A stretch of 64,000 bases of DNA from Nucisporomicrobium flavum (GTDB lineage Bacteria; Actinomycetota; Actinomycetes; Mycobacteriales; Micromonosporaceae): assembly GCF_016464385.1 (NCBI RefSeq), contig NZ_JADMLH010000001.1, positions 705,431-769,430 of the forward strand, written 5' to 3'. The notes beneath the pieces are model-generated. The model made no database searches. It saw only the letters and a list, made by a program, of their open reading frames with translations, and was not told the origin of the DNA. Shown here in pieces: positions 55,862-63,965 of this stretch. The translations under genes and the position numbers were made by a program. Position 1 is the stretch's first letter; each line of letters opens with the position of its first letter.

Positions 55862-57188
55862 CCGGCCGTACCTGTCGAGCCCGCTGAGCCGGCGGTTGCT
55901 CGCCGCGTTCCTGCTCGTCGCGCTGTCGTCGGTGGCGGCGCTGACCGTCGCGGCGCTGGTGGCCACCGACCGCGGCCTGGCCAGCGCCCAGCAGCAGCAG
56001 CGGCGGCAGGTCGCGGACCGGGTGGCCGCGGCGGCCGGCGCGGCGTACGCCCGGGCCGGCGGGTGGCCGGGCGCGGACCTGTCCGAGGCCTCCCGCCTGG
56101 CCGACGCCGCCGGGGCGCAGCTGGCGGTCCGGGACGCGGCGGGCGTCCCCGTCCGGCCCGGGCACGGCATGGGCCCCGGGATGATGGGCACGCGCGGCGG
56201 CGGCACGGTGCTGGAGTCGCCCGTAGCCGACGCGGGGCGCCGGGTCGGCGCTGTCCGGCTCACGTTCACCGCCACGGACGGCTCGGGCCGCAGCGTGGCA
56301 TGGTCGTGGGTGGCGGGCGCCGCAGTGGTCGCGCTGCTCGCCGCCCTGGCCGTGAGCTGGTACGTCGCCCGCCGGCTCACCCGGCCGCTGATCACCGTGG
56401 CCGGCGTCGCGCGGCGCTTCGCGGGCGGCGACCGGACGGCCCGGGCCCGGCTCACCGCCCCGGGCGAGCTGGGCGAGGTCGCGCACGCCTTCGACGCCAT
56501 GGCGGACGAGGTGGTCCGTACCGACGCGATCCGCCGCCGGCTCGCCGCCGATGTGGCGCACGAGCTGCGGACGCCCCTGGCCGGGTTGCAGGCCGGGCTG
56601 GAGGAGCTGCGCGACGGCCTGCGCCCGGCCGATCCGGAGCGGCTGGCGGCGCTGCACGACCAGAGCCTGCGGCTGGGCCGGATCGTCCGGGACCTCGCCG
56701 ACCTGTCCGCCGCGGAAGCCGCCACCGTGTCGCTGGAACCGGTCGGCACGGACCTGACCGGCCTCGCCCGCGCCGCGCTGGCCGCGCAGGAGCCCCTGCT
56801 CACGGCGGCCGGGTTGCGGGTCACCAGCGACCTGCACGTGCCGGCGCCGGTGCGGGCCGACCCCGACCGGCTGCACCAGGCCGTGACGAACGTGCTCGCC
56901 AACGCCGCCCGCTACGGCCGGCCCGGCGACCGGGTGCACCTCGCCACGTCCGTACGGGACGGCGAGGCGGTGCTGCGGATCGCCGACACCGGCCCCGGCA
57001 TCCCGCCCGACGAGTTGCCGTACGCGTTCGACCGCATGTGGCGCGGCCGCGACGCCCAGGCCATCCCCGGCACCGGGATCGGGCTGACCGTCGTCCGCGA
57101 GCTCGTCGCCGCCCACGGCGGCAGCACCGACATCGCCTCCCCGCCCGGCGAGGGGGTCACCGTCACCATCCGGCTGCCGTTGAGCTAG
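55851..57188 (+). CDS. Sensor histidine kinase
   Basis: 445 aa, GTG at 55851. Two membrane helices (17-39 and 150-171) enclose an extracytoplasmic loop with a Gly/His/Met stretch (GHGMGPGMMG, about 104-113) that could bind copper. HAMP follows (RRLTRPLITVAGVARRFAGGD), then HisKA with H237 in DVAHELRTPLAG, and HATPase with N box NVLANAARYG, DTGPGIPP and GTGIGLTVV. It partners the response regulator. Its 3' end overlaps the convergent DsrE gene by 4 bp; the adjoining sulfur operon has a copper/persulfide-type operator, so metal or sulfur sensing is plausible. Confidence 0.95.
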   Translation: MTGDRPYLSSPLSRRLLAAFLLVALSSVAALTVAALVATDRGLASAQQQQRRQVADRVAAAAGAAYARAGGWPGADLSEASRLADAAGAQLAVRDAAGVPVRPGHGMGPGMMGTRGGGTVLESPVADAGRRVGAVRLTFTATDGSGRSVAWSWVAGAAVVALLAALAVSWYVARRLTRPLITVAGVARRFAGGDRTARARLTAPGELGEVAHAFDAMADEVVRTDAIRRRLAADVAHELRTPLAGLQAGLEELRDGLRPADPERLAALHDQSLRLGRIVRDLADLSAAEAATVSLEPVGTDLTGLARAALAAQEPLLTAAGLRVTSDLHVPAPVRADPDRLHQAVTNVLANAARYGRPGDRVHLATSVRDGEAVLRIADTGPGIPPDELPYAFDRMWRGRDAQAIPGTGIGLTVVRELVAAHGGSTDIASPPGEGVTVTIRLPLS

Positions 57189-57694
57189 ATGAAGAGCAGC
57201 TGAGCTTCGGTGGTCTTCTCGATGAAGTCGGCGGCGTTGATGATGTCCTCGACGCCGTCGTAGAGCTCCTCGCGGGTCAGGTGCATCATGTCCGCGGACA
57301 TCCGGCACGCCCACAGGTGACCGCCCGAGGCGACGATCTGGTCGAGGAACTCGGGCACCTCCGGCACGCCGAGATCGGCGATCTGCTTCTTCATCCGGTG
57401 CGTGGCCATCGCCGTCATGCCGGGCAGGCCGCCCAGCCCTTGGGGCAGGTGCGTCGCGGTGTTGCCCAGCATCGTGAACTTCAGGTCGCCCATCCGGGCC
57501 TTGATGATCATGTCGAAGCCCCAGAAGGTGAAGAACAGGTGCGTCTCCACGCCCTCCCCGAGCGCGGCGTTGGCGAGCACCAGCGCCGGGTACGCCATGT
57601 CGAGGTTCCCCTTGGAGCAGATGATGGCGAGCTTGCGCCCGGCGGCCTCGTCGTCGAAGTCCGGTACGAGGGCGGGCGTGGTTCCGGTGGTCAT
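57185..57694 (-). CDS. DsrE/DsrE2-family sulfur carrier
   Basis: 169 aa. DsrE2-like: KLAIICSKGNLDMAYPALVLANAALGEGVETHLFFTFWGFDMI with C26, and ASGGHLWACRMSADMMHL with C130. These two Cys are the persulfide-carrying positions of DsrE2A proteins. It would accept sulfane sulfur and pass it along the chain. Third gene of a minus-strand sulfur operon, 13 bp after the DsrC/TusE-like gene. Confidence 0.9.
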   Translation of the reverse strand: MTTGTTPALVPDFDDEAAGRKLAIICSKGNLDMAYPALVLANAALGEGVETHLFFTFWGFDMIIKARMGDLKFTMLGNTATHLPQGLGGLPGMTAMATHRMKKQIADLGVPEVPEFLDQIVASGGHLWACRMSADMMHLTREELYDGVEDIINAADFIEKTTEAQLLFI

Positions 57695-57707
57695 GGCGAG
57701 CTCCGTT

Positions 57708-58022
57708 TCAGACGCAGCCGTGCGGCTTGGGCAGGCCGGCGATGTAGGCCAGCTTCTTCGCCGGCTTCTTCGGGAACAGGGCGAACAGCTCCTTGGTGGG
57801 GATGCCGCCGACGGTGGAGACCCGGCGCAGCGTGGCGGTCTCGCCCTGCACGGCGTAGTCCGCGCGCAGGAAGTCGATCGCCCGGCGGTGCGCGTCGGTG
57901 AGGCCGATGCCGATCGCGGCGGCGAGCTCCTCGGCGAGGTCCGGGTCCCACTCCTCGTAGACGGTCAGGAATCCCTCGTCGTCGACGTGCACGGTGCGGC
58001 CAGCGATGGTGGTGACAGGCAT
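57708..58022 (-). CDS. TusE/DsrC-like sulfur relay protein
   Basis: 104 aa from ATG 58022 (GAGG five bases upstream). Full-length DsrC/TusE fold: TIAGRTVHVDDEGFLTVYEEWDPDLAEELAAAIGIGLTDAHRRAIDFLRADY, and the C-terminal tail AGLPKPHGCV with the conserved penultimate Cys, C103. The second Cys of true DsrC, about ten residues earlier, is absent (LAYIAGLP), so this is the one-Cys form closer to TusE. Overlap with the SQR-like operon indicates sulfur transfer during sulfide oxidation or tRNA thiolation. Confidence 0.9.
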   Translation of the reverse strand: MPVTTIAGRTVHVDDEGFLTVYEEWDPDLAEELAAAIGIGLTDAHRRAIDFLRADYAVQGETATLRRVSTVGGIPTKELFALFPKKPAKKLAYIAGLPKPHGCV

Positions 58023-58029
58023 GGCTGCC

Positions 58030-59271
58030 TCATTTCTCATCGGTGGGTGCCTGCTTGCCGGCCATGGACATGTGCGCCGGCAACGGGAGGGGGCGGCCGG
58101 GCAGCAGCACGTTCCAGTACATCCACCGGAACGCGAGCTTGCCCCAGTGGTTCACGGCGGCGTCGGTCAGCAGCCGGAACGGGCCGACGCCGGGCAGCGG
58201 ATAGCGGCCCGGCAGCGGCTCGGTGTCGTAGTTGAAGTCGATGAGAAGCGCCTTGCCGTCGCCGGACTCCACGAAGCAGTTGGCGTGGCCGTCGAACCGG
58301 CCGGTCATCGGCCGCCCGGCGGCGTACGCGACGAAGTTGTCCGCGAACACGTCGACGGCGAAGTGCGCGACCGAACCGGCCTTCGAGGTCGGGATGTCGT
58401 TGGCGTCGCCGAGGGCGAAAACGTTGTCGTGGGCCCGCGAGAGCAGCGTGTGCCGGTCCACCGGAACCAGGTTCAGCTCGTCGCCCAGGCCGGAACGGGC
58501 GACGAAGTCGGCGCCCATGTTCAGCGGTACGGTCACCAGCAGGTCGAACGGGATCTCCCGCTCGTCGTAGGAGACCAGCTTGGTGCCGTCGACCCGCTCG
58601 ACCAGGAAGTCCGGCTCGACCACGATCTTCCGGTCGTCCAGCATCGAGCCGAGCCGCGCGGAGGCGATCGGCTTGGTGAACGCCCCGGACAGCGGGGTGG
58701 CGTACACGAGGTCGGTCCGGTCCCGCAGGCCGCGCCGGCGGAGGTGGGCGTCGGCGAGGAAGGCGAACTCGAGCGGCGCGACCGGGCACTTGATCGGCAG
58801 GTCGGTGATGTGCACGACGAGCCGGCCACCCTCGAACCGGTCGAGGGCCTTCGCGAGCGCGAGGGCGCCGTCGTAGGTGTAGAAGTCGAAGATCTCCTTC
58901 CGCCAGTGGCCGCCGTCGAGCATTCCGGGGGTCTGGTCCGGCCGCGGGGTCACCCCGGTGGCGATCACCAGGTAGTCGTACGGCAGGTTCCGGCCGTCGG
59001 ACAACGACACCCGGTTCTCGTCGGCCATCACGCGGCCGACCTCCCCGCGTACGAGCTCCACGCCGTCGGCGATCAGCGGCGCGGTGGGTCTGACCACCTG
59101 CTCCGGGCGGTACCCGCCGAACGGGAGCAGCAGGTAGCCGGGCTGGTAGTGGTGCGTGTCGCTGGGCTCCACCACGGTGATCCGCCAGTCCGTACGGGCC
59201 AGCCGGCGACGCAGCTTGTTGACCACCATCGTCCCCGCGGTGCCGGCGCCGAGTACGAGCAGCCGTCGCAT
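58030..59271 (-). CDS. Sulfide:quinone oxidoreductase-like flavoprotein
   Basis: 413 aa, ATG at 59271 behind GGAGGTGG. FAD-binding N-terminus LLVLGAGTAGTMVVNKL; YDYLVIATG; second dinucleotide region; FALGDANDIPTSKAGSVAHF near the flavin ribityl. Two Cys suited to the catalytic pair: C162 (PIKCPVAP) and C332 (GHANCFVE). The C-terminal membrane-facing helices (LAFRWMYWNVLLPGRPLPLP) match SQR-type enzymes. It should oxidise sulfide to sulfane sulfur with electrons to quinone. A CsoR/CstR-type operator lies 26 bp upstream. First gene of the SQR-DsrC-DsrE2 operon. Confidence 0.9.
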   Translation of the reverse strand: MRRLLVLGAGTAGTMVVNKLRRRLARTDWRITVVEPSDTHHYQPGYLLLPFGGYRPEQVVRPTAPLIADGVELVRGEVGRVMADENRVSLSDGRNLPYDYLVIATGVTPRPDQTPGMLDGGHWRKEIFDFYTYDGALALAKALDRFEGGRLVVHITDLPIKCPVAPLEFAFLADAHLRRRGLRDRTDLVYATPLSGAFTKPIASARLGSMLDDRKIVVEPDFLVERVDGTKLVSYDEREIPFDLLVTVPLNMGADFVARSGLGDELNLVPVDRHTLLSRAHDNVFALGDANDIPTSKAGSVAHFAVDVFADNFVAYAAGRPMTGRFDGHANCFVESGDGKALLIDFNYDTEPLPGRYPLPGVGPFRLLTDAAVNHWGKLAFRWMYWNVLLPGRPLPLPAHMSMAGKQAPTDEK

Positions 59272-59297
59272 CGCAGCCACCTCCATCCTGCCTCCAG

Positions 59298-59313
59298 ATA
59301 CCCCCTAGGGTAT
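59298..59313. promoter_or_regulatory. CsoR/CstR-type operator before the sulfur operon
   Basis: ATACCCCCTAGGGTAT, an imperfect palindrome (ATACCC...GGGTAT) of the form bound by CsoR-family repressors, including the copper sensor CsoR and the persulfide sensor CstR. In front of SQR and DsrE genes, the CstR reading is the natural one. No CsoR/CstR gene lies in the window. Confidence 0.75.
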
Positions 59314-59389
59314 TGACGCGGCGGCCGGCGTCCCAGGGAACGAGGTCCTCGTGGCACCGGGCCCTTCGTCCGGCCCCCGGCGGAACGGC

Positions 59390-59408
59390 GGGACTTAAGG
59401 CCCTGTCA
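59390..59408 (+). promoter_or_regulatory. Conserved box upstream of the USP at 59503
   Basis: Reads GGGACTTAAGGCCCTGTCA, followed by TCCC. It ends 94 bp before the ATG and points toward it. Confidence 0.6.
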
Positions 59409-59502
59409 TCCCGGCGACGGCCGGAGAAGGCTGGAGTGGATACCCACGGCCCGGCGACGGCGCCGCGGGGAGAAGGTGAGCTGATCACCGGAGGTGAGGG
59501 TC

Positions 59503-60384
59503 ATGACGGACCTGCCGATCGTCGTCGGGATCAGCGGCTCGGCCGCCAGCCGCAACGCCGTCGGAGCCGCCGCGTGGGAGGCGGCCATGCACGGGTGCCC
59601 CCTGCACCTGGTGCACTGCTTCAACTGGGTGCCCACGCTGACCGGGCCGCCGGCCGATCAGCCCCGCCCGGCGCCCCGGGACCTCATGCGCCGATCGGTC
59701 GCCGAGGCCACCCGGCTCGTGCCCGCCTCGGCGATCACCTCGCACTTCCTCGAGGGGTCGGCCGTGACGGCACTGCTGCGCAAGGCGCGGACGGCCGCCA
59801 TGCTCGTCATCGGCGACGGCGGCCTCTGCTCCGGGGTGTGCCTGACCCGTGAGGCGCCGGCCGTCCAGCTCGCGGCCCGGGCGCCGTGCACCGTCGTCGT
59901 CACCCGCCCGGCCCCGCCGCCGGCCGGCCCGGTCCTGGCCGGCGTCAACGGCTCGGCCCGCTCCGGGCAGGCGCTGGACTTCGCGTTCGACGCCGCCGCC
60001 TCCCGGGGCGCGGACCTGGTCGTCGTCCACGCGTGGACACCGCCGGACGGCGACGACGGCGCCGGCCCGGCCGCGGAGGAGGCGGACCTGATGAAGGCGG
60101 TCGACGCCCGGGCGCACCGGTACGGCGTCCGGGTCCGCGTCCGCATGGTCCGCGGCGATCCGACCACCGTGCTGCGCGCCGAGTCCCGCGACGCCGGCCT
60201 GGTCGTCGTGGGCGCCCGCGGGCAGCAGCCGTACCGGGGGCTGCTCGGATCGGTCACGCAGACCCTGCTGCACCACGCGCCGTCGCCGGTGGCCGTGGTC
60301 CGCAACCTGCTGCCGGGGTCCTGCCCCGACGAGGCGGCCGGCCGCGGAACCCTGCCGGTCAGCTCGTCAGCTTCACGCCACTGA
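59503..60384 (+). CDS. Universal stress protein, first UspA domain degenerate
   Basis: 293 aa, ATG with GGAGG. Second domain has GARGQQPYRGLLGS. The first domain ends GDGGLCSGVCLTREAPAVQLAARAPCTVVV, lacking the G-x9-G(S/T) signature that binds ATP phosphates, so it may bind only one nucleotide. An extra Cys cluster (GLCSGVC) is present exactly there and could provide redox control. Its 3' end overlaps the SDR gene on the other strand by 26 bp. Sixth USP of the window. Confidence 0.85.
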   Translation: MTDLPIVVGISGSAASRNAVGAAAWEAAMHGCPLHLVHCFNWVPTLTGPPADQPRPAPRDLMRRSVAEATRLVPASAITSHFLEGSAVTALLRKARTAAMLVIGDGGLCSGVCLTREAPAVQLAARAPCTVVVTRPAPPPAGPVLAGVNGSARSGQALDFAFDAAASRGADLVVVHAWTPPDGDDGAGPAAEEADLMKAVDARAHRYGVRVRVRMVRGDPTTVLRAESRDAGLVVVGARGQQPYRGLLGSVTQTLLHHAPSPVAVVRNLLPGSCPDEAAGRGTLPVSSSASRH

Positions 60385-61132
60385 GTTCGGCGCAGGAGGC
60401 CAGCAGCTCCTCCTGCAGGGACTCGTCGTACGCCTGCGGATTGGCCCGCAGCTCGCGCCGGCGCTTGAAGTAGCGGCCGGTGACCGTGGCGGCGGGCTCG
60501 TCCGAGGTGGCCAGCCACACCTGCGTCTCCGCGCCCTCGGGCAGGTCGTCGGTGGCGCCGGGCCCGCCCATCCGGGTGCGGATCCAGCCCGGGTCGACCG
60601 CGTTGCTCAGCGTGCCGGGCCGGCGCCGGGCCACCGCGAACGCGAGCATGACGTCGTACAGCTTGGAGTCGCTGTACGCCTGCATGCCGTCCCAGTCGCG
60701 GTCCTGCCACTGCAGGTCGCCCAGGCGTACGCGGCCGGCGGACTCCAGGCCCGAGGTCAGGTAGATCAGCCGGGCGGGCGCCGGGAGCAGGGCCGTCAAC
60801 ACGTACGGCGCCAGCGTGTTCACCTGGAAGATCCGCTCGAGGCCGTCCGCGGTGCGTACCGGCGCGGCCTGTCCCCCGCCGATGCCGGCGTTGTGCACGA
60901 CCACGTCGAAAGGCCCGAGCTCGCTCGCCTGCCGGGCGACATCCCGGGTCTGCTCGAGCGATGCCAGGTCGCCGACGACCACCCCGGCCGCCGCGGGTAC
61001 GCCGTCGCGCGCGTCCGCGGCCCGGCGCTCGTTGCGGCCGTGCAGCACCACCTCGTGTCCCTGAGCGGCCAGCGTCGCCGCCGTGTGCCGCCCGATGCCG
61101 TCGCTGGAGCCGGTGATCAGAATCTTCGCCAT
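60359..61132 (-). CDS. Short-chain dehydrogenase/reductase
   Basis: 257 aa. Rossmann glycine motif ILITGSSDGIGRHTAATLAAQG (TGxxxGIG), NAG in VVHNAGIGGG, catalytic Ser in IYLTSGLES and YSDSK in MQAYSDSKLYDVM (Y-x3-K). NADP(H) use is suggested by HGRNERR. Substrate unknown. ATG at 61132 has no ribosome binding site; CATCGT lies 6 bp upstream, leaderless style. It is divergent from the ABC exporter. Confidence 0.93.
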   Translation of the reverse strand: MAKILITGSSDGIGRHTAATLAAQGHEVVLHGRNERRAADARDGVPAAAGVVVGDLASLEQTRDVARQASELGPFDVVVHNAGIGGGQAAPVRTADGLERIFQVNTLAPYVLTALLPAPARLIYLTSGLESAGRVRLGDLQWQDRDWDGMQAYSDSKLYDVMLAFAVARRRPGTLSNAVDPGWIRTRMGGPGATDDLPEGAETQVWLATSDEPAATVTGRYFKRRRELRANPQAYDESLQEELLASCAELSGVKLTS

Positions 61133-61151
61133 GCCCCCACGATGCCAGGGC

Positions 61152-61183
61152 TTGACCCTGACGCAGCGTCAACCCTCCATGCT
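61152..61183 (+). promoter_or_regulatory. MerR-type promoter of the ABC exporter
   Basis: TTGACC (-35, 61152-61157), a 20-bp spacer with the dyad CTGACGCAGCGTCA, and CATGCT (-10, 61178-61183), 7 bp before the ATG. The overlong spacer with a central dyad is the layout MerR activators work on; a MerR gene is the third gene of the unit. Confidence 0.75.
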
Positions 61184-61190
61184 CGCTGCC

Positions 61191-61958
61191 ATGAGTACCG
61201 CGATCCGCATACAAGGCCTCCAGAAATCGTTCAAGGACACAAAGGTCCTCCGGGGCGTGGACCTCGAGGTGTCGCGGGGCAGCATCTTCGCCCTCCTCGG
61301 CTCCAACGGCGCCGGCAAGACCACCGTGGTGCGCATCCTGTCCACGCTGCTGCGCGCCGACGGCGGCACGGCCCACGTCAACGGCTTCGACGTGGCGACG
61401 CAGGGCGCCGACGTCCGTCAGTCCATCAGCCTCACCGGGCAGTTCGCCGCCGTCGACGAGGTCCTCACCGGGCGGGAGAACCTGATCCTGGTCGCCCGGC
61501 TGAGGCACCTGAAGGACGCCGGCACGATCGCGGACGACCTGCTCGAACGCTTCTCGCTGACCGAGGCGGGCGGGCGGCGCGCGGGGACGTACTCGGGTGG
61601 CATGCGCCGCCGGCTGGACATCGCGATGAGCCTGATCGGGAACCCGCCGGTCGTCTTCCTCGACGAGCCGACGACCGGGCTCGACCCCGAGGCCCGCCTC
61701 GAGGTGTGGCAGGCCGTCAGGGAGCTGGCCGCGGGCGGCACCACGGTGCTGCTGACCACCCAGTACCTGGACGAGGCGGAGCAGCTCGCCGACCGGATCG
61801 CGATCCTGCACGAGGGCCGGATCATCGTGAACGGCACGCTCGGCGAGCTCAAGCAGCTGCTGCCACCCGCGAAGGTCGAGTACGTCGAGAAGCAGCCGAG
61901 CCTGGAGGACGTCTTCCTGACCCTGGTCGGCGCCCGTACCGAAGGAGGACACCGATGA
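61191..61958 (+). CDS. ABC exporter ATPase (drug-resistance type)
   Basis: 255 aa. Walker A GSNGAGKTT, Q-loop SLTGQFAAVDEVLTGRENL, signature YSGGMRRRLDIA, Walker B VVFLDEPTTGLDPEAR and H-loop TTQYLDEAEQLADR. A DrrA-type ATPase that energises export of a hydrophobic compound. It overlaps the permease gene by ATGA. A leaderless MerR promoter precedes the ATG at 61191. Confidence 0.96.
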   Translation: MSTAIRIQGLQKSFKDTKVLRGVDLEVSRGSIFALLGSNGAGKTTVVRILSTLLRADGGTAHVNGFDVATQGADVRQSISLTGQFAAVDEVLTGRENLILVARLRHLKDAGTIADDLLERFSLTEAGGRRAGTYSGGMRRRLDIAMSLIGNPPVVFLDEPTTGLDPEARLEVWQAVRELAAGGTTVLLTTQYLDEAEQLADRIAILHEGRIIVNGTLGELKQLLPPAKVEYVEKQPSLEDVFLTLVGARTEGGHR

Positions 61959-62716
61959 ACCGGCATTTCCTCGGCGACACCGCCGTCCTGCTGGGCCGTT
62001 CGCTGCGGCACATCGCGCGCAGCCCGGACACCATCATCACCACCGCGGTCACCCCGATCGCAATGATGCTGCTGTTCGTGTACGTGCTCGGCGGCGCCAT
62101 CCAGACCGGCTCCGGCAGGTACGTGAACTACCTGCTGCCCGGCATCCTGATCATCACGATCGCCTCGGGCATCTCGTACACGGCGTACCGGCTCTTCCTG
62201 GATCTGCAGGGCGGCATCTTCGAACGGTTCCAGTCCATGCCGATCGCCCGCGCGGCGGTGCTCTGGGCGCACGTGCTGACCTCCATGGTCGCCAACCTGA
62301 TCTCGGTCGCGGTGGTCGTCCTGGTCGGTGTCGCGATGGGCTTCCGTACGGGGGCGAGCGTGCTGGACTGGCTGGCGGTGGCGGGCATCCTGGTCCTGTT
62401 CACGCTGGCGCTGACCTGGCTCGCGGTGATCCCCGGCCTGACCGCCACGTCGGTGGACGGCGCCAGCGCGTTCGCGTATCCGCTGATCTTCCTGCCGTTC
62501 ATCAGCTCGGCGTTCGTGCCCACCGCGTCGATGCCCGGCCCCGTGCGGGCCTTCGCCGACAACCAGCCGGTTACCTCCATCGTCAACACGATCCGCAACC
62601 TGTTCGCCGGGCAGCCGGTGGGCACCGGCATCTGGACGGCGCTGGCCTGGTGCGCCGGGATCCTCGTCCTGGCTTTGCTGTTCTCCGCCCGCACCTACCG
62701 CCGCCGGACCGCCTGA
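61955..62716 (+). CDS. ABC exporter permease (DrrB-type, ABC2)
   Basis: 253 aa with six membrane segments (TIITTAVTPIAMMLLFVYVLGGAI, YLLPGILIITIASGISYTAYRLF, ILVLFTLALTWLAVIPGL, FAYPLIFLPFISSAFVPTASMP among them). Carries the ABC2 motif PGPVRAFADNQPVTSIVNTIRNL. It forms the membrane channel for the ATPase encoded just upstream, with which it is translationally coupled. Probable substrates are drugs or self-made metabolites. 17 bp before the MerR gene. Confidence 0.95.
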   Translation: MNRHFLGDTAVLLGRSLRHIARSPDTIITTAVTPIAMMLLFVYVLGGAIQTGSGRYVNYLLPGILIITIASGISYTAYRLFLDLQGGIFERFQSMPIARAAVLWAHVLTSMVANLISVAVVVLVGVAMGFRTGASVLDWLAVAGILVLFTLALTWLAVIPGLTATSVDGASAFAYPLIFLPFISSAFVPTASMPGPVRAFADNQPVTSIVNTIRNLFAGQPVGTGIWTALAWCAGILVLALLFSARTYRRRTA

Positions 62717-62733
62717 ACGGGCAGGATCAGAGC

Positions 62734-63528
62734 ATGCTGACGATCGGTCAACTGGCGTCGTACGCCGGTGTCACGGTGCGCGCGGTGCGCCACTACCACC
62801 AGATCGGCCTGCTGCCGGAGCCCGAGCGCGACGCCTCGGGCTACCGGCGGTACGGCGCCACGGCCGTGGTGTCGCTCATCAAGATCCGTACGCTGGCGGA
62901 GGCGGGGGTGCCGCTCTCCCGGATCGGCACGATGCTGGCGGCCGACGCGTCGTCCTTCGCCGCGGCGATCGACCGGATCGACCGGCACCTGTCCGAGGAG
63001 ATCCAGCGGCTGGAGGCCAGCCGCAAGCAGATCGCCCAGCTCGCCGCCGGCGACAGCGCCTCCCTCCCGCCGGAGGTGATCTCCTATCTCGGCCGGCTCC
63101 GCGACATCGGGGCGTCCGAACGGATGGTGCAGGCGGAGCGGGACGGATGGATCCTGATCGCGGCCCGCTGGCCTGACCACATCCGCACCTGGATACCGGT
63201 GAAAGTGGCCCAGCTCCGCGACGAACGGATCGTGCGCCTCTACCGCGTGCTGTCCGAGGCCCTCGACAGCGACCGCGTGGACGACCGGCTCCTGGAGGAG
63301 GCGGCCGACATCATGGTCGCCCTGGCCGAGGAGGCGGAGGCGGCCGGCGAGGTCGAGGGGCCGCCCGAGGGCGAGGACGACGAGCTGCCGTTCGACCTCC
63401 TCGACGCGCTGGCCGACGAGGCCGACCCGCGGGCGCAGCGGTTGCGTGACCTGATGCGCAAGCGCGGCTGGTCGGGGTGGAACCGGACGGAACGGGTCAC
63501 CGAAAGGGGTCTATTCTCGCGCGGATGA
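62734..63528 (+). CDS. MerR-family transcriptional regulator
   Basis: 264 aa. N-terminal winged HTH: LTIGQLASYAGVTVRAVRHYHQIGLLPEPERDASGYRRYGATAVVSLIKIRTLAEAGVPLSRIGTML, then a dimerisation helix (IDRIDRHLSEEIQRLEASRKQIAQL) and a C-terminal ligand domain of about 140 residues. No Cys for metal binding, so it is a drug-type sensor. It likely acts on the 20-bp-spacer promoter in front of the ABC operon that it closes. Confidence 0.93.
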   Translation: MLTIGQLASYAGVTVRAVRHYHQIGLLPEPERDASGYRRYGATAVVSLIKIRTLAEAGVPLSRIGTMLAADASSFAAAIDRIDRHLSEEIQRLEASRKQIAQLAAGDSASLPPEVISYLGRLRDIGASERMVQAERDGWILIAARWPDHIRTWIPVKVAQLRDERIVRLYRVLSEALDSDRVDDRLLEEAADIMVALAEEAEAAGEVEGPPEGEDDELPFDLLDALADEADPRAQRLRDLMRKRGWSGWNRTERVTERGLFSRG

Positions 63529-63965
63529 GAACGCCGATCTGGCACGGCAACCCGGACGTGTCCCTTGTGATCCGCACCGATTTCGACCACGAGCCGCAGT
63601 GGGCGCGGATCCGGTCGGCCATCGAGGAACCGCAGACCGAGGACGGGTTCACCGCCCTCGTCAGCTTCGTCGACGACCGGGCGTACGAGGGGTTCACCGC
63701 GGCGCGGCTGCTCGAGATCGCGCCCGCCGACGCGAGTCACTCCTTCGCCTTCCTCGTCGACACGGTCGCCCTCACCACCCCTGACCAGCCGATTCTCGTG
63801 GTCAAGCTCGGGAACGAGGGCCAAGGCTCGCTCGACGGCGACACGTTCCGGGTGGTGCCCAGCGAGATGTGGTCGGTGCAGAACAACCTGTCGCTGGCCA
63901 ACATGGACTGGGCGGAATTCGCGGCGGAAGTGGATCGTGACGGCGTCTTTCGCGGCTTTCCGTAA
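63525..63965 (+). CDS. DUF6924-like hypothetical protein
   Basis: 146 aa, ATG overlapping the MerR stop (ATGA). Sequence: VSLVIRTDFDHEPQWARIRSAIEEPQTEDGFTALVSFVDDRAYEGFTAARLLEI, FLVDTVALTTPDQPILVVKLG and FRVVPSEMWSVQNNLSLANMDWAEFA. Resembles the small actinobacterial family DUF6924, with no known function. TATTCT lies 7 bp before the ATG, so it may also have its own leaderless promoter. The remaining 35 bp of the window contain no further gene. Confidence 0.75.
   Translation: MRTPIWHGNPDVSLVIRTDFDHEPQWARIRSAIEEPQTEDGFTALVSFVDDRAYEGFTAARLLEIAPADASHSFAFLVDTVALTTPDQPILVVKLGNEGQGSLDGDTFRVVPSEMWSVQNNLSLANMDWAEFAAEVDRDGVFRGFP

Noticed and set aside
55169..57188. Two-component pair as the missing DosR/DosS
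   Set aside because: The response regulator has an OmpR winged helix, not the NarL/LuxR HTH of DosR, and the kinase lacks GAF haem domains; it is more likely a target of the box than its regulator.
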